A stretch of DNA of 64,000 nt from Diorhabda sublineata (GCF_026230105.1 NC_079479.1:35371385-35435384), one strand, 5' to 3'; numbered from the stretch's first letter, positions 10,901-24,174 are shown. The notes: generated from the letters alone by a model not told the origin. Numbers and translations: made by a program.

Positions 10901-13900
10901 ATTTGTTCTTTGAAATACGCAATTTTTTCAAAAAAAAAAAATTATACAGGGTGTATTACGTAACCAATACCAACTTTCTTATTAGAAATTTTAAATTAAG
11001 TAGAAAGTAAACGAAATAAATAACCGAAATAAATTTTTTTACTATAAATTCCCATCTCTATACTTTTAATAAATAACAGATTCCCGCCATAACGGATATA
11101 CAGCCAATCGGAATAAATTCCTTGAAAACGTCGATTTGTTCTTTCAAATACGCAATTTTTTCAAAAAAAAATTATACAGGGTGTATTACGTAACCAATAC
11201 CAACTTTCTTATTTCAAATTTTAAATTAAGTAGAAAGTAATCGAAATAAATAACCGAAATAAATTTTTTTACTATAAATTCCCATCTCTATACTTTTAAT
11301 AAATAACAGATTCCCGCCATAACGGATATACAACCAATCGGAATAAATTCCTTGAAAACGTCGATTTGTTCTTTGAAATACGCAATTTTTTCAAAAAAAA
11401 ATTATACAGGGTGTATTATGTAACCAATACCAACTTTCTTATTAGAAATTTTAAATTAAGTAGATAGTAATCGGAATAAATAACCGAACTAAATTTTTTT
11501 ACTATAAATTCCCATCTCTATACTTTTAATAAATAACAGATTCCCGCCATAACGGATATACAACCAATCGGAATAAATTCCTTGAAAACGTCGATTTGTT
11601 CTTTGAAATACGCAATTTTTTCAAAAAAAAATTATACAGGGTGTATTATGTAACCAATACCAACTTTCTTATTAGAAATTTTAAATTAAGTAGATAGTAA
11701 TCGGAATAAATAACCGAAATAAATTTTTTTACTATAAATTCCCATCTCTATACTTTTAATAAATAACAGATTCCCGCCATAACGGATATACAACCAATCG
11801 GAATAAATTCCTTGAAAACGTCGATTTGTTCTTTGAAATACGCAATTTTTTCAAAAAAAAATTATACAGGGTGTATTATGTAACCAATACCAACTTTCTT
11901 ATTAGAAATTTTAAATTAAGTAGATAGTAATCGGAATAAATAACCGAAATAAATTTTTTTACTATAAATTCCCATCTCTATACTTTTAATAAATAACAGA
12001 TTCCCGCCATAACGGATATACAACCAATCGGAATAAATTCCTTGAAAACGTCGATTTGTTCTTTGAAATACGCAATTTTTTCAAAAAAAAAAAATTATAC
12101 AGGGTGTATTACGTAACCAATACCAACTTTCTTATTAGAAATTTTAAATTAAGTAGAAAGTAAACGAAATAAATAACCGAAATAAATTTTTTTACTATAA
12201 ATTCCCATCTCTATACTTTTAATAAATAACAGATTCCCGCCATAACGGATATACAACCAATCGGAATAAATTCCTTGAAAACGTCGATTTGTTCTTTGAA
12301 ATACGCAATTTTTTCAAAAAAAAAAAATTATACAGGGTGTATTATGTAACCAATACCAACTTTCTTATTAGAAATTTTAAATTAAGTAGATAGTAATCGG
12401 AATAAATAACCGAAATAAATTTTTTTTGCCATGAATTCCCATCTCTATACTTTTAATAAATAACAGATTCCCGCCATAACGGATATACAGCCAATCGGAA
12501 TAAATTCCTTGAAATAGTCGATTTGTTCTTTCAAATACGCAATTTTTTCAAAAAAAAATTATACAGGGTGTATTATGTAACCAATACCAACTTTCTTATT
12601 AGAAATTTTAAATTAAGTAGATAGTAATCGGAATAAATAACCGAAATAAATTTTTAGTGCTATGAATTCCCATCTCTATACTTCTAATAAATAACAGATT
12701 CCCGCCATAACCGATATACGTATACTGGAAATATTCTTTAGGTTGCGGTTGAAATTATAGATGGCGCGGTTAACAATACAATGTTTTATGTACAGTTTAC
12801 TGTAAAATAATAAGTTACGAATTCCAGGGAACGAATATCCGAACTATAATAAAAGCGAGAGGTCTGCAACATCCGAACATAACCGAATCCTCATACGCGG
12901 TATTCCGAGTCGACAGTAAGAATCATCAAGTTTCCATAGCAACCAAGATAATACCGTCCCCCGATTGGTTCGTGGGAGTATCGAACTTCGAATTATGTCA
13001 AAGTGATTGTACGTGGATCGAGTCGTACACTTTGAATTTGTACCCGATGGACGCGGGTATCGATGACGGAATCGGTTATATGGTGATATAATATGAAATT
13101 ATTTTTTTTTTTTTTTTCGTTTTATAATAATTATAAATTATTTCAGTCGTCTCGACCGTTACTTTATAATCAAAAACCGATCATGCCGATCACCCCCAAT
13201 CACCCGAACGATCCGAGATCGCCGTTTTTCAGCGAAGACGGTAGCCCGATGAACCCGATCGCCAAGATCCACTTCACCAGACAAAGACTCTACGAGAAAT
13301 CGTGCGAAACGGACGAAGATGGAAATATGGAGGAGGAAAACGATTGTCGAACTAACGATTGGACCGATTGGACGCCTTGTACTGCGCAATGCGGTCTCGG
13401 AAAACAAACTAGAATCAGAACGTACGTAGATAAATTGGCTTCTAGTGATTGCTCCTTGGATTTAGTACAAGAACGACAATGTTTAGGTAAAAATTATTTA
13501 TTATCAATAATTCTTTATTCATATTTATATATAATCCTATATCCAATCCTTGAGACGGCCCTGCTTCAACTTCACTCTTCACTCCCTCTAAAGCGAAAAA
13601 CAATAAAAAGAGATAGATATAGCCTATCCATCGAACTAGATGAATATCGAATTCGATGAGCTTAAATTTCGATTTATGATCGAATTGTATATATGATAAA
13701 AAAGATTTCTATGAAACAAATTATTGAAGTTCTCTGTAGTTACCCACTAGACATTATCGAACCGTTTAAATGTTTTATTTAGTATAATATTAGAGAAATT
13801 TGAATTATTATAACATTTACTTATTAATTAAATAAATTAATTCAGGAATTGTATAATTTATCTATGATCTCATTCTTAAATTATTCAACGGGATTACAGC

Positions 13901-16118
13901 GAATGTACTAAATACTGTGACTACCTACTAAGAGATGGCGTTGAACGTGTCTCATCAAAACGTTTTGAATAAATCGTGTTCATTTTAGATAAAAATTTTT
14001 ATAACGGGAAAAATTATTCGAAACGTCAATTATTTCCTGTTAACATTATTTTTTACCGAGATTTTCAATGAAATTGTTTACGCCATCTATTGGTGGATAG
14101 TCACACTATTCAGTGAATATTCCTTCGCAAAGTTCGTCAAGTGAAACATAGATGGCGAAAAAGATAAGTTACACAATTTTTAATTAATTTTAATGTGAAA
14201 ATCAATAATTTTAATTAATTTCAGATACTTCAAGATGTAAAAAACCCCATAACCGTTATTATTCAACCAAACAAAGTAGTACGGAAGAAAACAATAGAGA
14301 AGAACAAGAAAACGATACGGAAGAAAAAAAAAATTCCAACGAAAAATCTTCGGCGGAAATAGATAAAGAATCGAGCGAAAATTCTGAGGAACAAGAAAAA
14401 GGAAATGACGTCACAGAAGCGACGAATTCTCAAGAAGACAACGAGACTGTGAACAAAAGTGATTCTGAAGTGGGGGAAGTAGGGGAGAGCGGGGAGAAAG
14501 CGGAAGTAGGAGAGGGCAGCGAGGAGAGTGGGGAGGACAAAGGAGGTGAGGAAGGTGAAGGCGGGGAAAGTGAAGGGGGAGAGAAGGAAGAGGATTCCAA
14601 TGAAAAAAATAATTCCGACAATACGGACGAAAACGAAACAAAAAAAGATGGAGATTCTAACGAGGAAAAAAAAACCGATGAAGGTGATGATGAAGAAACC
14701 GAATGTAGAGTTGGGGAATGGTCGGAATGGTCGAGTTGTAGTGCCACGTGCGGTTACGGTACGAAAACAAGAGACAGAAAATTATTGGATGAGAGAAACG
14801 AAGATAAATGCGACGTAGAACTGCAGGAAAATAAGCGGTGTAGAGGTGGGAAGAGAGGTTGTAGTAACGGCGACGTAAGTATATCAATAAATCGTTTATT
14901 TTTGTAATCATGATATTTTTTTTTCTCGTACAGGGTGATTCGAATTGTAAGAATAACAACTGGGGTCTTTGGTCTAGTTGCAGCGTCACTTGCGGTACCG
15001 GAATCAAAAGAAGATTGAGGTTACCGCCCGGAAGTGACGACGAAAGCGACGAATCCGATTGTTCGAATTCGGAAATTGTCAAATGTCACATTCCGTGCAA
15101 CGACAGTAAGTTGTTTCATTTTTGATTAAAATTTTCTTGAATATTTTCAGCTGTCCCGAGTCGGAACTTTCGAAGAATCACCCTGTATTATCGAAATTAT
15201 ATTTAATTGGATCATTTTTATTTTAATCACGATGAAAAATGAAAAAAAAACGTTTTTTTCTCATTTTAATAGCAGAGAATCAGTTTTGTCTCGATGAATC
15301 ACCCTCTATACACAATTGTCAATCTGTAAACTAACTTTCTACTACAACCAATATGGCTGACATAAGTGTGGTTAAAATTCACGTTTATTGTTAGCTCGAA
15401 TCACCGAATTACTTGTAAATTATCAAATTTGTTAATTATTTTATACATTTCTTTAAAAAATTGAAAAACAAAAAATTAATTTTGACTTTAATGACAAATA
15501 TAGTCAAACATTTGATTTTATTCAGAATCGAGAATTGGTGAAAGTTTGGTAATCGAACAGAAACCGGACGGTCGCGTGACTGATTGTAGAACAACCGATT
15601 GGTCCATTTGGGGTAAATGTCAAATACGCGGAGCCACTTGTGGAAGTGGAACTAAAAAGAGATATCGACAAATAATGGTACGTTCGTTATTCCCCCACCA
15701 AATATATTTAACAACTTACTAAATTTCGACTTTTACGTATCAATTATTCATTGTATTATCTCAGTTAATATTTTTTATTTAATAATAATTGTAGCGTCAC
15801 GCGGAAAATGGCGGTAGAGCATGTCCTAGGAAACTAATTCAATCGAAACGCTGCGTCATTCCTTGCGTTTCGTCGACAGCTACCGAAAACGAACGAGCGC
15901 TACCGACGGAGGAAGAGGAGAAAAAGCCGGAGTGTATAATGTCCGACTGGACGGCGTTCACTCCGTGCAGTTCGATATGCGGATCAAAATCTATGCAATT
16001 GAAAACTAGGAAGATATTATATAAACCACCGGGGGCTGTATGTCCTCCGAGAGTTATCTATAAACCTTGTAATTTACCTTTAGCTTGTGCCAACGACGGA
16101 CGGCCTATATTTCGATGA
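7988..16118 (+). CDS. Spondin-1-like (F-spondin) protein with Glu-rich linker, complete
   Basis: Exons: 7988-8165, 8297-8511, 8617-8808, 8939-9145, 12828-13082, 13147-13486, 14225-14874, 14934-15105, 15526-15677, 15795-16118; 2685 nt, 894 residues plus TGA. The ATG at 7988 follows an acceptor and opens a signal peptide (MYFKTIFIGTLFLISL). Domains: Reeler about 22-130 (DNIKGPKNRND, GNPKSYTPNQKY), Spondin_N about 140-335 (WIAPPENSGC, SEDGQLTKILC, FSDIIGASH, SPDWFVGVS), TSP1 repeats starting near 421, 628, 689, 762 and 839, each with W-x-x-W- or F-like strands, Cys pairs and TCG or QCG/ICG motifs. Residues about 482-622 are a Glu/Ser/Gly/Asn-rich linker between TSP1-1 and TSP1-2, encoded in one long exon. 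There is no Kunitz domain, unlike the upstream paralogue. Family knowledge: secreted, matrix- and neuron-associated adhesion protein. The linker is unusual for the family as I know it. Intron 4 holds a large tandem array. Confidence 0.9.
9146..12720. repeat. Tandem array, ~233-bp unit, about 15 copies, in a spondin intron
   Basis: GTAATC-AAATAAATAACCG recurs at 9146, 9379, 9612, 9845, 10078 and 10308, and on to about 12720, with unit lengths of about 230-236 bp that vary mainly in a poly(A) tract. Each unit has ATTCCCGCCATAACGG and TACAGGGTGTATTACG. The first unit begins exactly at the 5' splice site of exon 8939-9145, so every unit carries a copy of the donor-proximal bases (AAAG|TAATC). Early copies are almost identical; the last two are more diverged. 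Confidence 0.95.
13487..14224 (+). other. Intron of the second spondin gene, nothing recognised
   Basis: This 738-base AT-rich intron separates TSP1-1 from the acidic-linker exon. No Kunitz or TSP1 remnant was recognised by eye, although the paralogue has two extra TSP1 repeats and a Kunitz domain at the equivalent place. Confidence 0.5.
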
Positions 16119-16160
16119 TATTTACTATTTCATTATATATAATTGTACATAATAGAGTCA

Positions 16161-16166
16161 AATAAA
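16161..16166 (+). terminator. Poly(A) signal AATAAA of the second spondin gene
   Basis: AATAAA lies 43 bases after the TGA at 16116-16118, giving a short 3' UTR. Confidence 0.6.
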
Positions 16167-16199
16167 TGTATTATTTCTCAAAATGATTATGATTTTATT

Positions 16200-17230
16200 T
16201 TTTTGCTGATAAATCGTGTTTTCTATTTTTGAAAACTATTTTTTGGTTATTTTAAATACACTTTCCTCGTATAAATAGAAAAATCAAAATAAAAAAAAGT
16301 GGAAAAATTTTCTCAAATATCTATAACTGAAGCAACTCTTCTTTCATTTTTAAATATTCAAAAAATTAACCTCTATAAATTCTAAATTTGGGTAAACGAC
16401 CTTAAGATTGTTCGAGTAGACACGTCCTTTTACTGTCATTGTTTGTATGTTGAAATTTGGTGGGTTATAAGATCGCGTGCAAGATATCATTTGAAAATTA
16501 ATGAATATAACAAAAAAGCAGACTTTTTTCGTTATACAGGAGGATTATTTGCGAGATAATTAGAATTTTAATAACATAATTTTATATCAAGGTTACTATT
16601 GTTTTGTGGCGCCATCTTGAAATTAGAGGACGAGTCGAAGTAGTGAAAATCTTTATAGAAATGGAATAACAGAAAAATATACAAAGATATGTTGTTAAAA
16701 CCAAATAAAAGTAATTTTCAATTCAAAAAATGAGCTTAAAAAGTCGGAAGTAGCGACCAGTAGTTGAAATTTTAACCTTTTCAGAGTTATGAATAGATTG
16801 ACAAATTAGAGATGTTTGTATTTAGTAAACCACAAAAAAAGAAGAAGAAAAATTTGACGTTTAAAGTAAAGGAATCACGGTTATATTAAATAACTTAATA
16901 TTAACGAATGAAAATAGGAAAAGATTTGTAATAAAAATATTTATTCCTTATTTTAAAGTAACGCTGAGATTAAGTGATGTGAATTCGTCTATTTTTCCAA
17001 AACCGAAATGTAGGTCATTGATCTAGTATAGGGAAAGGGTCTACTCTGTGTTTTTATTAACGATAACGAAATTATGCTAAAAATGGAATTATTAGGAACG
17101 GGGGAATTAAAGATCGCTGATGACATTTAGAATATTACCGTTTAAAATATACACTGATAAAAATAGCATTCTAAACAATACCATAAAATTGAACTTGTAA
17201 ATACAGGATGGTTTATAAAATACTTATTAT
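16200..17230. other. Intergenic, AT-rich, no feature recognised
   Basis: I see no exon-like reading frame, RNA gene or repeat array here on either strand. Confidence 0.5.
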
Positions 17231-18560
17231 TCAGATGTATTGAGAGTTGGAAATCGATTGGATAAGAATCGATTTTATGTAAATAATGAATCAAATTGAT
17301 ATTAAGATTCGATACAAATAATTTATCAAAAATGTTATTCTGAGCTATAAATCGATTAAAAATTATCCATTTGACTTGAATGATCTGTCAAAAATGTTAT
17401 TGAGAGTTAGAAATTAATTTATTGTGAATGATGAATCAAAAACATTATTGGGAATAGATATCGATTAAAAAATGATCGATTTGCTGTAAACCATCTGAAA
17501 AAATGATATTGGCGATTAGAAATCGATTAAAAATTATCGATTTGACGTGAATGATGAATCAAAAATATTATTGGGAGTAGATATCGATTAGAAAATGGTC
17601 GATTTGCTGTAAACAATCTAAAAAAATGATATTGGCGATTAGTAATCGATTAAAAATAATCGATTTGATATTGAAATTGATTTGATGTGAATAAAAAATC
17701 AAAAGTATTATTGGGAGCTAGAAATCGATTATAAAATAATAGATTTTATGTTATAATCTATCAAAATGTAATTGAGGGTGATAAATCGATTAAAAATAAT
17801 CGATTTGACGTGAATGATGAATCAAAAATATTATTGGAAGTAGATATCGATTAGAAAATGATCGATTTGATATTGAAATTGATTTAATGTGAATAAAGAA
17901 TCAGAAGTATTATTGAGAGCTAGAGAAATCGATTATAAAATAATCGATTTTATGTTATAATCTATCACAATGTTATTGAGGGTAATAAATCGATTAAAAA
18001 TAATCAATTTGACGTGAATGATCTGTCAAAAATGTTATTGAGAGTAGATATCGATTAGAAAATGATCGATTTGCTGTAAACCATCTGAAAAAATGATATT
18101 GGCGATTAGAAATCGATTAAAAATAATCGATTTGATATTGAAATTGATTTAATGTGAATAAAGAATCAAAAGTATTATTGGGAGCTAGAAATCGATTATA
18201 AAATAATCGATTTTATGTTATAATCTATAACAATGTTATTGAGGGTAATAAATCGATTAAAAATAATCAATTTGACGTGAATGATCTGTCAAAAATGTTA
18301 TTGAGAGTATATATCGATTAGAAAATGATCGATTTGCTGTAAACAATCTAAGAAAATGATATTGGCGATTAGTAATCGATTAAAAATAATCGATTTGATA
18401 TTGAAATTGATTTGATGTGAATAAAAAATCAAAAGTATTATTGGAAGCTAGAAATCGATTATAAAATAATCGATTTTATGTTATAATCTATCAAAATGTT
18501 ATTGAGGGTAATAAATCGATTAAAAATAATCGATTTGATGTAAAAAATGTAATTGAGAGA
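17230..18560. repeat. Degenerate ATCGAT-rich tandem repeat, ~60-bp subunits
   Basis: The region is built from diverged ~60-bp modules containing AATCGATTA and AATAATCGATTTG, followed by TCAAAAATGTTATTG-like and GAGAGTAGATATCGATTA-like strings. Larger blocks of a few modules recur (compare 17640-17700 with 18365-18430, and 17925-18000 with 18185-18250). Many modules hold two AATCGATT palindromes separated by about six A/T bases, so they can fold as hairpins. It has decayed more than the other arrays and is probably older. Confidence 0.8.
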
Positions 18561-21500
18561 TCGAAGTTGTTTTAATGTAAATGATTAGTCAAAATTATAA
18601 TTGGAAACTAGAAATCGAGTAGAAAACAATCGATTTGTTGTTAATAATAAGCGTAGACCAAAATTAAAATTCGATATTTTGTATATTATATTTCGATAAC
18701 AAAAAAAAAATCAAATGTCACCAGTTTCAGTATTAAAACTGCGTCTAGAATGTTTTTATTTATTTTACAATACATTATAACTAGTATTTACAATAAAAAA
18801 AATTATAATTCAAAAAAGAACTCACTGTAAATAAATATACATATACATATACAATAAAAGTATTTAATTTCTCAGTGTAGTTTTCCGTTTCTCTAATGTT
18901 CGTAACTTGTTGCGCGCATGCGATTTAGTCGAACAACCGCCTAACGTCTAGACCTCTTCAGTATTAATCCGTTGCTACGCCAGAGGTAGACACCGGCGTC
19001 GGTTTCCAATTAAACGAAAACAACCCATTTGCAATTAGAGTTCAAGAGATCCCGAGTTAGACGAATCTAATACAGGGATATGAAATCTATTTTGTATTGA
19101 TCACCACTGCCGGTTGTGTGTTAAACAGGGTGAGTCGATGATAAATTTCATTATTTCGTTATAGTGTGATATGTGAGTAAAAAACAAGATGATGGTATGT
19201 GAATGACAATTGCTAATAAAACTATTCAAAATTTAATAGATATCTTGTAAAAAATACTTAAATATAAATATAATTAGTGTAATTCAACAATATTATAAAA
19301 GAAAAACCATTATTTCAAACAAATAATGTTACTAATTTTTTATATATATATATATATATACGAGGTCTATATAACGAAAAAGTGACTTTTAAATTAAAAA
19401 TTTACTCTAATATCAAATAAATAACCATGAAAATGACAGTATTGTGAAAAAATTGTTTTGTTTACAATAATAGACGAGTCAAAAATTAAAATAAATAAAA
19501 AATTGATCGTTGTTGTTGTTTAATCGTAATGTCACTTCATTTGTTTATCGTAATTTCATCAAAAAAATCGATTAAACATTTAACGATGATAATAATATCA
19601 ATTTAATATAATTAGCGCCAATTAAAAAGAAAATATTTACCATTTAGTGACGTTGGGAATATTCTATTGGTATCACTGACGTTGTACTGCGTACGGAGCA
19701 CGCGCAGTGCTCAATCTCGAACTTCCAATCGCTGCAGAATATCTTCTACGACATCCTAATATAAATTTGGCAACACTGTCATTGCTATCTTAATTTTGAT
19801 TCATGTGGCAGTTTATAAATAACTGGCTGAGACCTTTGTAACTTCTAGATGAAGTTATATAAGTAGAAATTTTGACGATTCAGAAACAAAGTAGAAAAAA
19901 TTTAACAAGTAATATCAGTTTTACCAAAATATGAATTTTGTTATGAAAAATAATTTTGTAAAAAGTTTATATAACGATGCGACCCTGTACAACCAGACAA
20001 CAGACGTGAAATGTAATCGCTAAATGCTGTGTTGTCAAGTCATTAGTTCTACTTTCTGTAAAATTGGAAAATATTTTGTTCTTTTAGCATATGAATTAAT
20101 TTTACCGAAATGAAAGCAATAAAAATAAAATTAATATGGATAAATCGTATCTGTTTCTTTTAATAAAGAGGAAAACCAATTTGGGTCCAAAAATTATCGA
20201 AATATAATTTTAAAATTGATAAAAATATAATATATTCAAATATATATATTTTTTATTCAATATTTGTTAGTCCCTCGTATATGATTTTATGTCTCTTTTA
20301 TATTTGATTCACAATATTTTGATAAAAACCGAAAACTAAAAGAAAATATTTTCAACTGATTCCAAAAACGAATTTATTATCAAAAAACACCTAAAATCAT
20401 AACGATTCATCATAAAAAACATATAAAAAGGCTAAGGAATGAAAAATTGAAGGAATTTAATCAATAGATAATCCAAAATATGAAGAAGAAATTATTTATA
20501 TAACGTATTCAGATTAAGTGGAAAAAAATAAACTTGGCAACGTTACGTTAGTATTATAATTATCTTTGTTTCTTAAACGGTGACGTAACTGTCAACAATT
20601 ATGGCGGATTTTAATATTTTATTCGGAAATATTATAAATCATTTTATTGAATGTAAAAGAAAAACGTTTTTTTTTTAAATTAGATAGTGATATAAGATGA
20701 ATAATTACTCGTAGTATTCTTGTTATTTGGTAAAAAATAATCCAAATTCCATTCATAAGCTACAATATTTTAAAACAAGATGGCGTCATATTTTCACGTT
20801 AAAGTAATGATCATACTATTTTCAATTATTATTATTTCAAAATATGTTATCGATGATGTAAATTGTCGGAATTCTTAAAAATTTCGACATATGATTACAG
20901 TAAATGCGTGTTCGAATGCACTTTCGCAGGGTTTGATAAGATTTTATGCATAACGACTTCCTCCTCAATTTGAGCTAATTACAATTTGAAATTGCAGGCA
21001 TTGCGTTACCTTCGTGCTTTGTATTGCACGCTAGAAAATTTTGAGCCACAAAAATATATTCAAGGTCATAGATAAGAAAAGGTGAAAAATATCAAAAATA
21101 GTTATCTCATTTTAAAGCATACTGAAAACGCCCTGTATAATTCCGAAAAGGAAAAAAAACAATCGTAATCTTCACATTTTTATTTTTCTAACAATCACAA
21201 TCAATGAGTATACAATATACTTTATCACATTTAGAAAATAGTGAATATAAAAAGGTTTTTAGGTTAGATTTGTATATAAATGAATTTTTAGAAATAATTC
21301 CAGCTGCTATTAACAAAAGTTAAAAACACCTGTATTCTAAATATTCAATTCTACGTTCATTTTAATGTTTAAATTGTCGAATAAAAAATTTCAACGTACT
21401 AAACGTATATAAATATATATAGTGATAGTCGCGACATCTACTATGAGGTAGCGGAACGTATGGTATGTTACCTTGTCATAATGATAGTTTCCTTTCTTGT

Positions 21501-22255
21501 TTACGATATTGCCCAACAAAAAACAAGATTTTTTATTCCACATGATTTTTTTTTATTTTTACAAACTAGGCATAGTTAATAAAAATTTGTTCAAAAATAT
21601 ATAAAATTATCGAGAGTATAACGAAAATAGATTATTTGAAATTTTCGGTAGTCAATTGGCTTCCATCAAATAATTTGTGAATAAATTACAGGTCCGGATC
21701 TAGGTAAATTGTGTTAAACTATTTTAATTATTTCATTTATGATAGCAATTTTGAAAAAAATCCAATCTATGGAAAAAAATTGAATATAGGGTGGTTCTTT
21801 TAATGCAGAAATTTAGAAAATAGACCAAAAAAAATTAATGTAAGTTTACAGTGTCACACCTCGTATAAAATCACAATATTTTCTTTGTTATAAATATAAT
21901 AATAAATACAGGGTGATTAGTTGTTTGATTGGACGTTAAGGAACAACTTTCTCCAATTAAATTTATCGTATGAAATTTTCATATCGATCTAAATTATTTC
22001 AGGCATTAAGCATTTTCGGTTATACAGGATGGATCATAAATTTTTGCACAAACTGATTTGTTTTTATGAATTTTTTTTATGTCTAGTACAAAAATTTGAC
22101 TCATTTGACACTACATATTACGATTTATACAGGGTTTTTCATTTATATTAATTTTTATTAAGCAATATATTACGTCAAATTATATAGAGTGATTCGTTTA
22201 AGAAAGTTTCAAGGGTACGTATTTAGTCCCTTGTATATTCACTTTTTATAAGAAA
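18560..22255. other. Intergenic, no gene recognised
   Basis: This is AT-rich non-coding DNA. Locally GC-richer stretches lie at 18900-19130 (ending in CAGG|GTGAGT, a possible 5' UTR exon) and 19640-19780 (with TTGGCAACACTG). A (TA)n tract lies near 19345. At 21900-22260 are several short ACAGGGTG or CCTTGTATA strings resembling transposon ends. No reading frame is convincing. Confidence 0.45.
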
Positions 22256-22259
22256 ATAC

Positions 22260-24174
22260 GATACTACGAGGTACCTAGACTTTGTAAAAATTAAAAAAAG
22301 TACCCAAAAAAATTTTTCTATGATTATAAGCGATATTTGAGATTTACAAGTAGAAATGGGACAGTTAAAGATAAAAAAAGTGCCTGGATGTCATTTAATC
22401 TCGAACACGGACGAAAATTTGCAATTTTAAACCACAGAAACTTAAAAAATGAACTAAAGATTACTTCTGCATTGTGATTAAACTTTTCGATCGCACTTTG
22501 TATATACGTTTATTTAGATAATCGATTTGGAGTAGCAAAATCTTGAATATTTCGTTTATTACGAGGGTGGTTCGAATATAAAGCGAAATTTTCGAATAAA
22601 CATGAAGCCAACGCCGGTCCTGCAGACAAGCCAGCGTCGGCATGGCCCGTGTTGTTCAGACTTAGCCAGGGGCGGCCTCGTGTTAATTGACGAAGACTGC
22701 GATTCGAAAATAGAATAATCCCGTGATAAGTAGAGATATTTTAACGAAAAAGGCATCAAAGGAGGCGGTAAAAGTACGAAAATATCAGGTCTGCGACTTA
22801 ATAATTTCGGTTTAATTTCGAACCAGCCTCGGAAACGACGAGATTCTTCAAGCGACAATTTCTGGGATCCTTTCGTACGATCTACGTATACCGCAGGTAC
22901 CGAAAAGGACCGCCACCTATACTACGAGGTAAAAAAAGTACCCAAAAAAAAATTTGTCTATGATTATAAGCGATATTTGAGATTTACGAGTAGAAATGGG
23001 ACAGTTAAAGATAAAAAAAGTGCCTGGATGTCATTTAATCTCGAACACGGACGAAAATTTGCAATTTTAAACCACAGAAACTTAAAAAATGAACTAAAGT
23101 TTACTTCCGCATTGTGATTAAACTTTTCGATCACATCTTGTATATACATTTATTCAGATAATCGATTAAACGTAAATATTTCGTTTATTACGAGGATGGT
23201 TTGAATATAAATCAAAATTTTCGATTAAACATGAAACCAACGCCGGTCCTGCAGACAAGCCAGCGTCGGCCTGGCCCGTGTTGTTCAGACGTAGCCAGGG
23301 GCGGCCTCGTGTTAATTGACGAAGACTGCGATTCGAAGATAGAATAATCCCGTGATAAGTAGAGATATTTTAACGAAAAAGGCATCGGGGGAGGCGGTAA
23401 AAGTACGAAAATATCAGGTCTGCGACTTAATAATTTCGGTTTAATTTCGAACCAGCCTCGGAAACGACGAGATTCTTCAAGCGACAATTTCTGGGATCCT
23501 TTCGTACGATCTACGTATACCGCAGGGACCGAAAAGGACCGCCACCTATACTACGAGGTAAAAAAAGTACCCAAAAAAAAATTTGTCTATGATTATAAGC
23601 GATATTTGAGATTTACGAGTAGAAATGGGACAGTTAAAGATAAAAAAAGTGCCTGGATGTCATTTAATCTCGAACACGGACGAAAATTTGCAATTTTAAA
23701 CCACAGAAACTTAAAAAATGAACTAAAGTTTACTTCCGCATTGTGATTAAACTTTTCGATCACATCTTGTATATACATTTATTCAGATAATCGATTAAAC
23801 GTAAATATTTCGTTTATTACGAGGATGGTTTGAATATAAATCAAAATTTTCGATTAAACATGAAACCAACGCCGGTCCTGCAGACAAGCCAGCGTCGGCC
23901 TGGCCCGTGTTGTTCAGACGTAGCCAGGGGCGGCCTCGTGTTAATTGACGAAGACTGCGATTCGAAGATAGAATAATCCCGTGATAAGTAGAGATATTTT
24001 AACGAAAAAGGCATCGGGGGAGGCGGTAAAAGTACGAAAATATCAGGTCTGCGACTTAATAATTTCGGTTTAATTTCGAACCAGCCTCGGAAACGACGAG
24101 ATTCTTCAAGCGACAATTTCGGGGATCCTTTCGTACGATCTACGTATACCGCAGGTACCGAAAAGGACCGCCAC
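22260..24174. repeat. 629-bp tandem triplication containing the 3' end of the MFSD12-like gene
   Basis: Copies lie at about 22260-22916, 22917-23545 and 23546-24174. The last two are exactly 629 bp and almost identical. The right end of each copy is the final 69 bases of the MFSD12-like coding sequence (22 codons plus stop, minus strand), so the downstream copies carry detached C-terminal coding ends with only synonymous or near-synonymous change. The remainder is 3' flank with TACTACGAGGTA and TTACGAGGATGG, resembling transposon termini. Reading frames of about 61 and 91 aa recur in each copy, but only as a consequence of the repeat. Confidence 0.95.

Noticed and set aside
14411..15082. Long minus-strand and alternate-frame ORFs opposite the acidic linker
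   Set aside because: They mirror the purine-rich plus-strand exon (Ser/Pro/Leu shadow) and conflict with the well-supported spondin frame.
20985..21055. Possible microRNA containing TATTGCAC (miR-92-like seed)
   Set aside because: Downstream bases do not match the family and only a five-base stem is visible around it.
22559..24116. Recurrent 91-99 aa minus-strand reading frames starting MSLEESRRF, in each 629-bp copy
   Set aside because: They repeat only because the DNA is triplicated, overlap the stop region of the MFSD12-like gene in another frame, and show no domain or codon pattern.
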